A program made the position numbers and the translations under genes. A DNA stretch of 64,000 nucleotides from Acephala macrosclerotiorum. Lineage: Eukaryota; Ascomycota; Leotiomycetes; Helotiales; Mollisiaceae. Shown here in pieces: positions 37,501 to 50,775 of the stretch (the stretch's first letter is position 1; each line of letters begins with the position of its first letter). The notes beneath the pieces were generated by a model. It was given only the letters and a program-made list of their open reading frames with translations. It searched no databases and was not told the origin of the DNA. The DNA is taken from the NCBI GenBank assembly GCA_014904845.1, contig MU119352.1, forward strand, positions 1-64,000. Direction: 5' to 3'.

Positions 37501-40500
37501 AAAAACATTATAATATAATATATTATTACGATTATATCGCAATAAAACTTTTTATACTTATTAATAAATATTAAAAAAAATAATTATAATATTTTTAATT
37601 TTTAAAATAATAATATATTTAAATTTTTTAAATTTTTTAATTTTTTAATTTTTTTTATTTTATATTTTTATTTAATATATAATATTTTTTAATTTTTTAA
37701 TAATTAATTTTATATTAATATTATTATTAAAAAAATAATAATTATAATACGATTTTACGATTTTAATAAAATAATAAAATTTTATTTCGATTATATATAT
37801 AATTTATTATAAAAATCGTTAATTTAATATAAATAAAAAAAATTAAATTTTTTATTAATTATTTTATTAAAAAATACGTACGTTAATAATAATTTAATTA
37901 ATTATTAATATTATTAATTATTTTAATTTAATATTAATAACGTTAATTCGATATTAATAATATTAATTTAAAATTAAATATTTAAATATTTAAAATTTAT
38001 AATTTATAATATTTATTTAATTTATTATAAAATTTTTAAATAAATTTATTAAACGCGTATTAAAATATTAAATTATAAAATTAAAAACTATGAAATTTTT
38101 AATATTTTTTATTAAAATTTAAATATAAATTAATAATCGTATTTTATTCGATTAATTATTAAAAATATTAATATTATTTAAAATTTAATTATAAAATGAA
38201 TCGATTTAAATAATATTTATACGCGTAAAAACGTTAATTTAATATACGAATAATTACATTATTCGATATTAAAAATTTAAATTAAAGTATTTAAAAATTA
38301 AACGATTTAATTAATTAAATATAATTATTAAAAATTAAAAATTTTAATATTTTTATAAATTGAAATTTATTTATTAATTGATTATTAATTAATAATCGAA
38401 TAAACAAATAAAAAAATTTAATTTAAACGAAAATAATAAAAAAAATTTTTTTATATTTATTTAATATAACGTAAAATAAAAAAAAATCGATTTTTACTCG
38501 TAAAAAATTTTTAAATCTCGTAATTATTTTTATATCGTTTATTAATAATTAAAAACTCGTTTTAATTTTCGAGTTTAAAAATAAAATATTACGATTTAAA
38601 AATAAATTTTAATATTTTTTTAATTTATTTTATTTTTTATAATAATTTTTATAAAATATATTAAATTAAATTAAAATATACAAAAAAAAAAAAAAAAAAA
38701 TATTATATTTTAATTATAATCGATTTTTCGATATTTAATTAATTTAAAAAAATTTAATAATTTTAAATAATTAAAATTATTATATATTCGAGTTTTAAAA
38801 ATATTAAAAATTTTCGATTTTTATAATTAAAATTATTTATTAATAAATTTTTTAAATTTTTTATTTTTGAATTATAAATTGAAAATATATTTAAATTAAT
38901 AATTATTACGTAATTTAAATCGAAATCGTTAAATAATATAAATCGCGATTTGCGCTCGTTAAAAAAATTTTATCGCTCGATAAAATTTACGTTAAAAAAA
39001 AATACGATTAATAATATTATAAAAAAATTTTTATAAATATAATTTTAATAATTATTATTAATCAATTAAATCAATTGTAATAATTTAATATAAAAAATAA
39101 AAATCTTAGAAAATATTTTTTTAATATAAAACTTTATAAAAAATACGTTTTTATTTAAAGTTTTTATTAATTTATTCGATTTTAAAAAAACGTTTTTTTA
39201 AATAAATATTTTTTTCGTATTAACGAGAATTATTTTAATTTTAAATACTTATAAAACGCTCAAATTAAAAGTTTTTAATTTTAAATTTAAATCGTTAAAT
39301 AAATTTAAAATAAATTTAAAATAATAATTATTTTCAATTTAATATAAAATAAATATAATAAACGTAAAAATAAACATATATATTCGCGAAATACGAATCG
39401 TATTAAATATTATTTAATCGAAAAACGAAACGAAAATATATTTTTTTTATTATTAAATAAAAAAATAATAATTATAATTTAAATAAATTTTAAAATTTAC
39501 AAATATATAATTAAATATAAAATATAAAAAACGATAAATATTTTTATTATTCGTATTTTATTATTAATATATTTAATAAAAATTAATTGTATTATTTTTA
39601 ATATTATAATTGTTATTTACGAATATTAAATTAAATTAAATAATAAAAATAATATTAAATTTTTTAATAATAGTATTATAATATTATAATTATTTATTCG
39701 ATTTAAAAATTAATATTAATATTTTTAATAATATACGATTTTATTTAATTTTTATAATAAAAATAATTATATAATAATTTCGAATTAATATATAATCGAT
39801 TTAATAAAAAATAATAAAATTTTAATTAATATACGATTATAATTACAAATTATTTATTAATTAAATATTAATAAATTTTAAATTTTAAATTTTAAATAAT
39901 TTTATTAATTCGTTATTATATAAATTAATAAAATATAATTATATTTAATTAAAATCGCAATCGTAAAATTTTTAAATATATTTTATTTTAAATATTAAAA
40001 TTAATAATTATATTAAAAAATTTTAAATACGTTTTTATTTTAAATATTAAAATATTTAAATATTAAAACAATTATATAATTATATAATTTTCGAAAAAAA
40101 ATTTTAAAAATTTTTTTTTTTTAAAATTATATATTAAATAAAATAATTTAAATTAATTAAATCGATTATAATAATTAAATATAAAAACGAAAATTTTAAA
40201 AAGTATTTTTTTAATAATATGAAATTTCGTAATATGTTTTTATTTTAAATATTAAAAAGTTTATTTATTTATTAATTTTATCGCTCGATATAATTTTAAA
40301 TTATTATTTTTTAATAATTATATTAATTTATTAATTTTATCGCTCGATACAATTTTAAATATTTATAAAACGTTTAAATTAAAAGTTTTTAATTTGAAAT
40401 TTAAGACTTGAAATAAAAATATATTATTAAAATCGAAAACTTTATAATCTCTCGTAAAAACGCCTTTGTAAAATTTACGAAACAAAATATACATCGAGTA

Positions 40501-41125
40501 AAAAAAGAAAAAATCCGTTTATTATTAGCTCGTTTAACGAATCGTCGAACGAATTTTTTTTTCGAAACGAGAAAAACATTTTTAATTAATACGAAACGTG
40601 ATTTTTTTAACGAAAATATTAAAAAAATTTTATCGATAATTTTAATTAAATTATTAATTTTATTAATTTTTTTAATTTTTTTTTTATAAAATTATTTAAA
40701 ATATTTAATAAAAAAATTAATTTCTAAATATAAATTTTTTAAATAATTTAATTATTATTTTAAATATTAAAAAAATTAAAAAAAAAATTAAATTTAAATT
40801 TAAATTTAAATTTTAAATATAATATTATATATAAATTATAATTTTATTATTAAATATTATTTAAAAAAAATTTATAATATTTAATTATAATTATTTATTT
40901 ATATAAAATCGTTAAATAATAAAAAATAATAAAATTCGTAATTTTTTATATAATTTAATTATTATTATAATTATTTTAAAAATTTATTTAATAATATAAT
41001 AATAAATTATATTAAATTAAATATTAATTATTATTATTATTGTATTTTTTTATATAAATTAATTAATCAAATTTAAATATAATTATTTATTATTAAATAT
41101 ATTAATATTAATTTTTAAATTAATA
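37500..41125. repeat. AT-rich RIP-type block 5
   Basis: 3.6 kb of CpA-depleted, TpA-rich sequence with no gene. It contains repeat copies shared with blocks 2 and 3: about 38090-38400 (inverted relative to 3830-4150 and 6180-6480), 38520-38760 (like 6590-6850), and 39200-39300 plus 40260-40600 (like 3036-3360). The copy at 40400-40600 keeps more C, for example aagacttgaaat and atccg, and is the least mutated. The block is most likely made of decayed transposons. Confidence 0.8.
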
Positions 41126-41282
41126 AAAAAAGTACGTCCCTATAACAGTTACTCGGTTCCTTAAGCGCAATAATACTAAAACTTGACTCATGTGACTTTA
41201 TTCACGTTCGATTTCACTTTCTACGGTGAAGTATCCCCTTGTTGCCAAAGTCTTCTCCGGCCTCCTTGATCATTCAACAGCC

Positions 41283-43121
41283 ATGGATTCTGCGAGTGTC
41301 TCAGACAGCGAACAAGAGGACGACTCGCGAATCCATCTTACCAGCTCCGATGACCAATCTCCACTTCTACTCAGCGACATCGAGCCTTGCAGTGGGCCCA
41401 ATACGAAAACTCTATGGGGTCATCGGACCAAGACTTACATTGCTATCGCATGCGCTCTTGTCTACTTTCTAGAAACTTTCTCAGATTATCTTGTCATGGC
41501 CCCTCGCCTCAGACTCTTAGAACTTGCCGTTTGCCGCGAGTTCTACCAGCAGAATGACCCTTCAAAAATTGATCAACACGGATTCGTCAAAGAGGCATTA
41601 TGCAAGATGACTGATATACAGGCAGCTGCAGCGAGCTATCGGAGTTGGCAGCTCTGTCTCAATGCTGTTCCAGGTATTTGTCCTCGGAATGTCTGGCTTT
41701 GCCTGCATTCATACAATCCGTCCAAAAGTTAACCATTCTCTAGCACTTGTCTTGTGTATTCCTCTTGGGAGATTGAGTGATCAACATGGCCGAAAACCAT
41801 ATCTTATACTCTGTATTTGTGGTTGGCTTCTGTATCAGGCATGGACTCATGCTGTTTGTGAGTAGTTATATCTATCTTGATAACACGTATCGATTTTAGA
41901 TTTCGATGTACTAAATAGCTAATACTCAAGTAATCTTCAGTGTATTTTTATAGTACCTTTCCGACTTCCGCTTTTCTAACCTCGTCAATTTTCCTCTTTC
42001 TTGGTGGTGGATCGCCGATGCTGGATGCTTTGATAAGCGCCGTGATCACAGATGTGTCAAGTCAGGATGAGATGCAAGTATTTCGCAGCTCACAAAGGAT
42101 TCAACGTGACGCTGCTAATGTGTCATTTTAGCTCTCTTAGATTCAACTGGATGCTTGGCGCTTTCTTCTGTTCGGAAATGTTAGCTCCCGCTCTATCGAC
42201 ATCACTTGTGGGCTTCAGTCTTTGGGCGCCCTTCTTCCTCAGCATGTGTACTGGCATTGTCGGTATGGCTCTGGCCATTTCAATCCCTGAGACATTGCCT
42301 AGCAAAGGATCGAAGGCAATCATCAGGGAGCCCAGCCCAGCTCAACCGATCCACAAAGACCTAAAAGCTGCCTTCAGCCACATCGCGCTCCCCTTAGCCC
42401 TCTTTCTTATCAGCCCTCTACGAAACATTGTGATTGAGATCATGATTCAGTTCGTGTCAAACAGGTTCAGAACTTCACTTGGAAAGGTACGTGATATTCT
42501 TCTTTCCGGATATCCGGGTCTAAAATGATTGCTGTATGTCAAAATATTGATTAAAATAGGCTGCCTACCTTGCGTCTGTTGTCGGAGTCTTCTCCATAGC
42601 CTTCTACCTAGGCCTTCTTCCCCTCTTTCGAAGCCTAATGAAGTCGAAATTTCATGTTTCATCCTTGAAAATGGATTACATATTATCCGTTTTCCAACTC
42701 ATGGCAAGTTTCGTTGGAGCATTGTCGATGGGCTTAGCACCAGCCATTGCAGCATTCGTACCAGCTGTTTTATTGTATACATCTGGGTCCGGAATCAGGG
42801 CGACTTGGCTTCCGGTACTTATTGCGCACATCGAGGAGAGTCGTATCGCCACACTATGCTCCATAGTCTCGATCTTGGAGACCTTGGGGGTCATCGGTGG
42901 TGCTTTCATCCTTGAGACAGCAGCTGCAAAAGGATTCCAATTTCATGATGCGGCCATGGGACTTCCTTTTTATATTGCAGCTGTGAGTATCAGGTCAAGC
43001 TCAAGGCAACCATGCGATGCTAATTCCATGATAGATATTGTACTCGATTGGCTTGGTTATATTGGCGGCCTTCAAGATGACGTTATCTGAAGAGCAACAC
43101 GAACGTGGCCATCATGGATAA
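41283..43121 (+). CDS. MFS transporter
   Basis: Six exons (41283-41673, 41744-41857, 41941-42073, 42132-42486, 42560-42982, 43035-43121) give 500 aa. A polar N-terminus (DSEQEDDS) precedes about twelve hydrophobic segments; the MFS loop signature GRLSDQHGRKP follows the second. The third intron appears to use a GC donor (GCAAGT, 42074) because no GT donor restores the frame into SLRFNWMLGAFFCSEMLAPA. The protein belongs to the fungal MFS group with a long extracellular first loop (REFYQQNDP). Drug or metabolite efflux is plausible but the substrate is unknown. The gene starts only about 160 bp from AT block 5 and still looks intact. Confidence 0.83.
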
Positions 43122-44014
43122 AATTCACGTGGAGTTTATGAGCCATGAGTGAGTAGACTGGGAAATATACATCCTAGGTTTCATGGCAACGCGACTCAAG
43201 CATAATATCAGGCTGCCTGCCTCTCTATTTCTTACCGCATCTAGCTGTTCCTGGAGTGCTAGACTATTCCGGATGCAAGAGAAGTTCTTAAAAATGTACA
43301 CTTTGTCGGATTGTAGACTTCTCAATATATTTCAGCCAATGAGAGGAGATTGACGAAAAGGAAATAGCAGTGCCTCTTCTTGCACATGAGGAGTACCCCA
43401 ATTTCAATTCAATCTGATTTTGTTCCGCAATATCTGGGGCATTTCTAAGTACAGCCTGATCTGTGGAAGCGCTGTGGGCCGGAGCCGTGATCACGTTGAT
43501 TGCGACACGGTCTACTCCTCACTTGAGCTGCCCGCAAGCAGTTCAGGACTCGATGAAGCCATTCCCGCTATCAAAAGAAAGGCAATGATGCCTATATTCA
43601 AAACAAATCGATGCATCTGAGAAGTGCAGAATATTTGCGTTTCCAAATTGCACAGCTCAACCTCACTCTTCTGTTCCTGGCCCCCAGAAATCCGCAGCCC
43701 GACGGGAGACGCGAGTATTCCATTCAGTCTTTTAACAGGGCAGTCACTTACTGTAATCAAGTACTTACAATAGATGCAAGTGGTCTCTCGGTTGATGATG
43801 GGCAACGAGGTGGTAAAGTTTCGCTATTCACGTTTCAGATTTTCTGGGGCAAAGCGGCATGCAATAGATACGACTTGACAGGTAATGAGCGTTGTTTTCA
43901 TTGTATCTTGTCTGCGACAGTACTCGAGCTTAATTTCATCTTTCGTATATCGTTCCCTTATCTGTGTATCCTCACCTCGGTCTTCATGCCTGTCGAAAAG
44001 GGAAGAAAGAAGAC
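43122..44014. other. Intergenic region, one candidate small gene
   Basis: About 900 bp between the MFS gene and the 3' end of THI4. Only the small minus-strand candidate at 43616-43288 was found. Confidence 0.4.
43288..43616 (-). CDS. Candidate small secreted protein
   Basis: Starting at 43616 the minus strand encodes MHRFVLNIGIIAFLLIAGMA, a good signal-peptide shape. The ORF stops after 34 codons unless a 44-nt intron (GTAGAC donor at about 43513, CACAG acceptor near 43470) is removed. Splicing then continues into ASTDQAVLRNAPDIAEQNQI and ends at 43288, giving a protein of about 92 aa with one cysteine. Donor and branch site are weak, so the model is uncertain. No family recognised. Confidence 0.3.
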
Positions 44015-45071
<1,057 letters not shown>

Positions 45072-45126
45072 TCAAGAATTGAACCTAAGCTGGGTTAGAG
45101 TTGTACATGGGTGGGGGTGGAGAAGG

Positions 45127-45198
45127 CATGATTCCTTTCGCTGGTATTATCCAGATCAAGTTTCAACCGTATAATCTCAGAACGAACCCAGCGTATGT
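45127..45198 (-). promoter_or_regulatory. TPP riboswitch (THI element) in the THI4 leader
   Basis: Read on the minus strand the segment contains the conserved TPP-aptamer parts in order: GGGTTC, CTGAGA, then TTGAAACTTGATCTGGATAA and TACCAGCGAAAGGAATCATG. It sits 70-140 nt upstream of the THI4 ATG. In known fungal cases the aptamer controls splicing of a leader intron. Here a possible donor lies near 45313 (AAG followed by GTATTT) and a possible acceptor at about 45087 (CTAACCCAG), so the aptamer would lie within the intron. Confidence 0.93.
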
Positions 45199-46391
45199 CA
45201 TCAGACCGACCATCTCATCTGTTGGAAACAGATGGTGGATGACCAGCAATGATGACGCTGGAATTCGAACACCGGTTCATGCAATACTTTTACATATATG
45301 TGAAATACCTTGATCCTTTCAGGGATAATTCCATTGCCTGGACATCATGACTTCCTCGTAGAGAGAAGTACTTTTAATTGGGTGTCTGTGGTCGTGTAAT
45401 TGAGTCAGCTATATGCCCTGAGCCAAGAAGGGTGATACAAACTTTGATATTTGATTTAAAATTGCCTTCGTAAGAGATGGTTGAGTAGAGAAGTGAGAAG
45501 TCGAGGAGGGGTCAATTCTTATAAGCTTGTGAAAGGAGGGGTAGCTCTTAGCACCCCACTAACAACAAACTCCACCCTGCAATTGGGATTTCTCCGTATG
45601 CAAGAGAAAGTTCAGTAAGCTACCAGACCATTCTGATTGACTGTCGTAAGGGCATTTTGCCATGGACTTTAACCCATTCGTGATCGGCCGTTGCACTAGC
45701 CATAGCATGCATTTTTGTTGACGAATTGTGGACACATATGAACGACAATTGGATGCTGAGGAAAGCGACATCGGCAACCAAGATACAACGAAATAGATGG
45801 CGTGACACTGTCGGAGCTCTCGGAAAGTCTCTCTTTCGCAGACAGATGATCCTATCTTGGTTAGCTGCAGATCTTGCTGTCTTCTGCCTTGCTGATGCTA
45901 GCAATGCAGCTTAAGTGAAGCTTGCCACCAAAGGTAGAACTGAGTTCAAATTGAAGCCGAATGGCGAGGAGAAGCTGCTGGAACAATGCTTTCGAGAGTG
46001 AGGAAGACAACAAACTGTGTGCTGCGGACGATATCGAGGTAACTACAAGTCTACACACGCTGTGTTATGTTGACATAATAGCATAGAGTTTGTGTTGTGT
46101 GACCCTTGAGCCATCTCCGTAAGGTTAATAATTCAAGACTTCCCAGACTTCCTTTTTCAGAGGATCTCATGGTACTTGTGTCGAGAACCAATTGCTGAGG
46201 GCGAAGATGGAATCGACAAGCTGACTAGAAGTGTACAATGTAATTAAAAGATGGCTTGCCAAAAATCCGGAAAGAAAAGGGGCTCGTATCACGTGTACAC
46301 GATTTGAGAGTAATTCTGGACGCGACCAGTCGCGTCGAGCACCCCCTATCTCAACCCACGACTCTCAACAGCCATCCCTTGAATCATCAAA
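45199..46391. promoter_or_regulatory. Divergent region between THI4 and APN1
   Basis: About 1.2 kb holding the THI4 upstream leader and promoter and the APN1 promoter. Short open frames in it resemble nothing known to me. No RNA gene seen besides the riboswitch. Confidence 0.4.
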
Positions 46392-47982
46392 ATGCCTCGC
46401 AGAGCGACCAAAAAGGCAGACGACCATGAGATAGATTACCAAACGACTGCAGCGCCATCTTCAACACCGAGAAAAGGTCGAAAGTCCATGAAGGTAGAAG
46501 AAACTGAGGTTGTCGCACAAGCTACGAAATCCCCCGCCACCAGGACATCCAGAGCCACCAAGCAAGTCTACAAAGAGGAATCTGAGTCCGAAGAAGAGCC
46601 CATCGAGTCTCCAAAGAAGTCGTCAACGAAGCTCAAGATCAACAGAGTCAAGTCGAAGGTCGTAGTCGAAGAGAAGCCAAAGCCCAAGGCTGCGAAACGC
46701 AAATCGAAAGCAGAGGACAACGAGGACGAGGAGGCAGACGCAGATGAGAAGAAAGTCAAGAAGAAGCGCAAGACCAAGGAAGAGAAGGAAGCCGAAGCTA
46801 TGCCGTTGGCAGCTCGAACAGCGATTGGTACATTGAAGCATGCCATGCACATCGGTGCTCACGTTTCTGCTTCTGGAGGCATGTTTGCTTGTCTTAATCC
46901 ACCACGGGACATTTACTGACGAGTTTGCAGGTGTACAAAATTCTATTCCTAATTCTTTACATATCGGTGGGAATTCGTTCGCCCTATTCCTCAAGTCCCA
47001 ACGGAAATGGACGAGTCCTCCCCTCGCACCCGAAGCTCGAGACCAATTCAAAGCCTTCTGTGTGGAGCACAAATACGATGCTGCAAAACACGTCCTCCCG
47101 CATGGCTCATATTTAGTCAATCTCGCTCAAGCGGATAATGAGAAGGCCGATCAGGCATACAACTGTTTTCTAGATGATTTACAACGCTGCGAGGCACTTG
47201 GAATCAAGCTATACAATTTCCACCCTGGAAGCAGCGGAGGAAATCCACGCCCAGAGGCAATCGCTCGCATTGCCACACAATTGAACAAGGCGCATAAGGC
47301 AACCAAGTCAGTGGTCACAGTCCTCGAGAATATGGCAGGTGCTGGTAATGTGATTGGCTCAAGTTGGGAAGACCTGCGGGACATTATTGCGCTCGTTGAC
47401 GACAAGTCTCGTGTGGGCGTTTGCATCGATACATGTCACACCTTCGCGGCAGGATACGACCTCCGGTCCCCAGAGGCATTCAAGAAGACTATGGACAGTT
47501 TCTCGGACATTGTCGGCATGTCATATCTCAAAGCTCTTCATCTGAATGATAGTAAGACACCGCTGTCTTCCAATCGGGATCTACATGCAAATATCGGGAC
47601 TGGATTTCTTGGCCTGCGAGCTTTCCACAATGTTGTCAACTTTTCTCCCTTCCAGGATCTTCCGATGGTTTTGGAAACACCCATCGACAAGAAAGGACCA
47701 GATGGCAAGTCAGTTGAAGACAAGGGCGTTTGGGCTGCCGAAATCAAGTTACTCGAGAGTCTCGTCGGCGCTGATGCAGACACCAAGGAATTTCAAGAAG
47801 AAGCGCAGCGTCTACAAGACGTCGGTGCTGAGGAGCGAAAGAAGTTCCTGGGCCAGGTGGATAAGAAGAAGCAGAAAACTCTTGACTCCATGTTCAAGAA
47901 TACTTCACCAAAGAAGAAGAAGAATTCTAAGAAAGAAGATGAAGATGAATCAGATAGCAGCGATAGTGGCTGTAGTCATTGA
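46392..47982 (+). CDS. APN1: AP endonuclease, endonuclease IV family (Apn1)
   Basis: Two exons (46392-46878, 46931-47982), 512 aa. The enzyme cuts abasic sites in base-excision repair using three metal ions. An N-terminal extension of about 150 residues is Lys/Glu-rich with likely nuclear-localisation clusters (KKVKKKRKTKEEKE). The catalytic barrel follows: HIGAHVSASGG, NFHPGSS, TVLENMAG, CIDTCHTFAAGYD, ALHLNDSKTPLSSNRDLHANIG, MVLETP. A second basic tail (KKKQKTLDSMFKNTSPKKKK) precedes the stop. The single intron seems to be GC-AG: only G followed by GCATGT at 46879 joins SASG to GVQNS, with branch CTGAC and acceptor GCAG. Confidence 0.95.
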
Positions 47983-48475
47983 TGTTTGTCACGCAATGGT
48001 TGTCATTCAATTGACTGCTGAAACACCAGCCGAGACTACGACGACGAGACTATTTGGAAGTCCAGCCCATCGTGCCATCGTCTTATCCAGCAACTTCTGC
48101 AGGACTTGTATAACATATCTACAGTCAGCCTTGGCTTACGCGCATTATGCAACATGATCATTCCACGCTACTTGGTCGTCTGAGGCTAAGTTCAATAGCA
48201 ACTTGAGTATTCTTCTCAGTCATTGATGGCATTTGAAGTCTTTGTCATTGTGCCATTTTGGAAATTTGCACGAATGCAAAATTTTGAGGTTACGATGGAA
48301 TAAATAAGTGGGGTTCTCTATTTTGCCGCTATTATACATACTTATACACTCACAACTATATTTCTTACAAAACTGTCCTGAACAAGAAGTGGAGTCATCT
48401 GCCTGACAAACCCGTAAGAACAATATTGACTTCCAACAAGACGACCATCTTCCGGGCCTCCGCTTCCTTATTCTT
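47983..48475. other. Convergent intergenic region
   Basis: About 490 bp between the 3' ends of APN1 and the MFS exporter. No gene seen. It marks the likely left border of the polyketide cluster. Confidence 0.4.
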
Positions 48476-50775
48476 CTACGCGGTCTTTCCGTCCCTTTGG
48501 GAGGCAGAACTCGCCACGACTGCGTCCCTTCCTTCGTATTTCTCCCCGTCGACGGTATTAGCAACCGGAGCTTCTTGCTCGCTCAATTTACTCTGGCCCT
48601 TTCCCTTGCCCTCTTCAGCAGCTTGCTGGCCTCCAGTGCTCTTGGGCGGACCCTTCTTCTTGACGGTGCGCCACTCCATGCAAACAGCGCCCAGGATCGC
48701 GAGGCACGCCATGCAAAGGGCGACCTGGAAGACCACGCGCAGCGAATCGTTATACGCCACCAGGGCCGTCGCGCGGTACTCGATCGAGATGTCATCGAGG
48801 ACGTCCGTAGCTCCCGTGTTCTTGATGAGCTCAGGACTAATGCCTGGGATGCCAGCGAGACGTTTGGCCAGCTGGCTGTGAAGCACATTCTCCCCCACGG
48901 AGACGAAGACGGCACCGAAGAGCGTTTGCCTGGAAACAGAAAGTATAAATTTAGCAGATTGTGTCAGACATGAAGGGGGAGAGGGTAAACTCACCCGAAG
49001 AACATCAGCGATGCACCAATGGCCACGTCTTCCCGCGGCAACACCGTTTGCGCTGCCATGTTCGGAGCCTGCGAGGCACACCCGAGGCCAAACCCGTACA
49101 ATATCTGGTACCCGATCCACTTGCCCTCCGAAGTATGAACCCCCAGGGTAGTGAGCAGACCAGAGCCGACCGCCGTGAGGCAGACGCCAAATATCAGGGA
49201 CGGTGTGTAGTAGCCAATATAGGAGGTTAGTTGACCATTACCGATTGATGCGACGACGATTAACAGCACCATGGGAAGGAGGTCTACGCCGCTTTCGACA
49301 GCTGACTTGCCCTCAGTAGCCTGGAACCAGATGGGAAGGTAGTACACTGGCGATTTGGCTTTAGCACGAGTGAGACAAATACCCAAGATATAACAGGCAC
49401 TCACGAAATAAAGTCTGGTGTGCGCCAATGCACAAGCTCGCCCAGAAGCCGGAGGCGATGCTGCGCTGGACGAAGATTCGGGGTGGCAGAATGGCTTGGT
49501 CTGGTAGCCAGACCTGGACGAAAGCAAAGACGATCAAAAGCAGGAAGGCAACAACAAACAGCACAATAATACGCCCATTGCTCCACTAGATCCCCGAGTC
49601 AGCTCTATGGGCTCGAGACGGATGTATACTGTACCAGGAAAAGTCAAATCAAAACTCACAGTGTAGGTGGTGCCACCCCATTGCAAGGCGAGGCAAAGGC
49701 AGACGATTCCGGGAACGAGGCAGAGGATACCCAGCACGTTGAGCTGCCGCAACTTATCTTTGATATGGGTCTTGGTGCCGGGTTGGTCAGGTATGTGGAG
49801 CAAGAAGAAAACCAGCACCAGTACCGCACCTCCAATGGGAACTAACGCGGGAGCGTCATCCATCAGCCATAGTGTATCTTCCAACATTCCAGGATGTACT
49901 TACGGTTGATGTAGAAGCACCATCTCCAGGTGACGTTTGTGGTGAAGACGCCGCCCACGGTAGGCCCGAGCACTGAAGAGAGGCCAAATATGGCGCCAAA
50001 GAAACCTTGATACTTGGGCCGCTTGTGCAAGGGCATAGCGTAGACCATTGAGACCATCTGAGGTAGCATGGTGTCAGCGGTCAATGGCCCAGACGATTGA
50101 ATAAGATTGCTGAGGAAAGGAAAAACATACAACGCCAGAAAGAACGCCTCCAGCTCCTATAATGAAGATCTTGGAGTCAGTATATTTCCTTCAAACAGTT
50201 TTGGAGTAGATGGCGATGTTTCCGGAATACTGAGACATGATACCAGGAGAACTCCAGAAACAATAGTCATTGAGGAGCATTTCCTCGAGAATTTGACTTA
50301 CCTAGACCTGCAATAGCTCTTCCAAATATGAAAGCGAACGAAGTTGGAGCTGTGCCGCAGATTGCGGAGCCGATCTCGAACAATAGGATAGATGTCAAAA
50401 ATGTGGCCTTGATGGGGAGGAACTTGTACAGCTTTCCAAACACCAGCTGGAAAGCGCAGTTGGTGAGCAGGTACGCCGTACCGTACCAGCCGACATCGCC
50501 CGCTGAGTTGAACGTGTTGGTGATTTGAGGAATAGCGGTCGAGACGATGAGTTTGTCCTGGAATTGTCCGTCAACTTTGCTACGGCCATCGGGTCCGGCT
50601 TGGTTCCTGCAAGCTAACTTACCAATGAAACCAAGAACATTGCTGCGAATATTGCAAGCATAAGCAACGCGAACTTGACCCCCGAAGGGTAAACGATATC
50701 GCTGTCTTTGGCCTTCATGTCCTTTTTTGCGTCCATCTGTCGTGGGTGTTCCTCTTTTCCCTTGCTGGACGGCAT
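48476..50775 (-). CDS. MFS exporter, 14-TM drug/metabolite type (DHA2-like)
   Basis: Eight exons (50775-50623, 50557-50302, 50156-50131, 50057-49904, 49841-49660, 49585-49405, 49346-48995, 48929-48476), 585 aa. The N-terminus is charged ([19 protein letters not shown]). The first membrane segment is followed by [17 protein letters not shown] and the WYGTAYLLT motif, typical of the fungal toxin-efflux group; [19 protein letters not shown] and [13 protein letters not shown] are further family signatures. The C-terminal tail is long, hydrophilic and Lys/Glu-rich. Its start is 620 bp from the divergent AKR gene, which suggests co-regulation. It probably exports the cluster product or gives self-protection. 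Confidence 0.88.

Noticed and set aside
46568..47120. Minus-strand ORFs opposite APN1
   Set aside because: Mirror of the Lys/Glu-rich APN1 extension.
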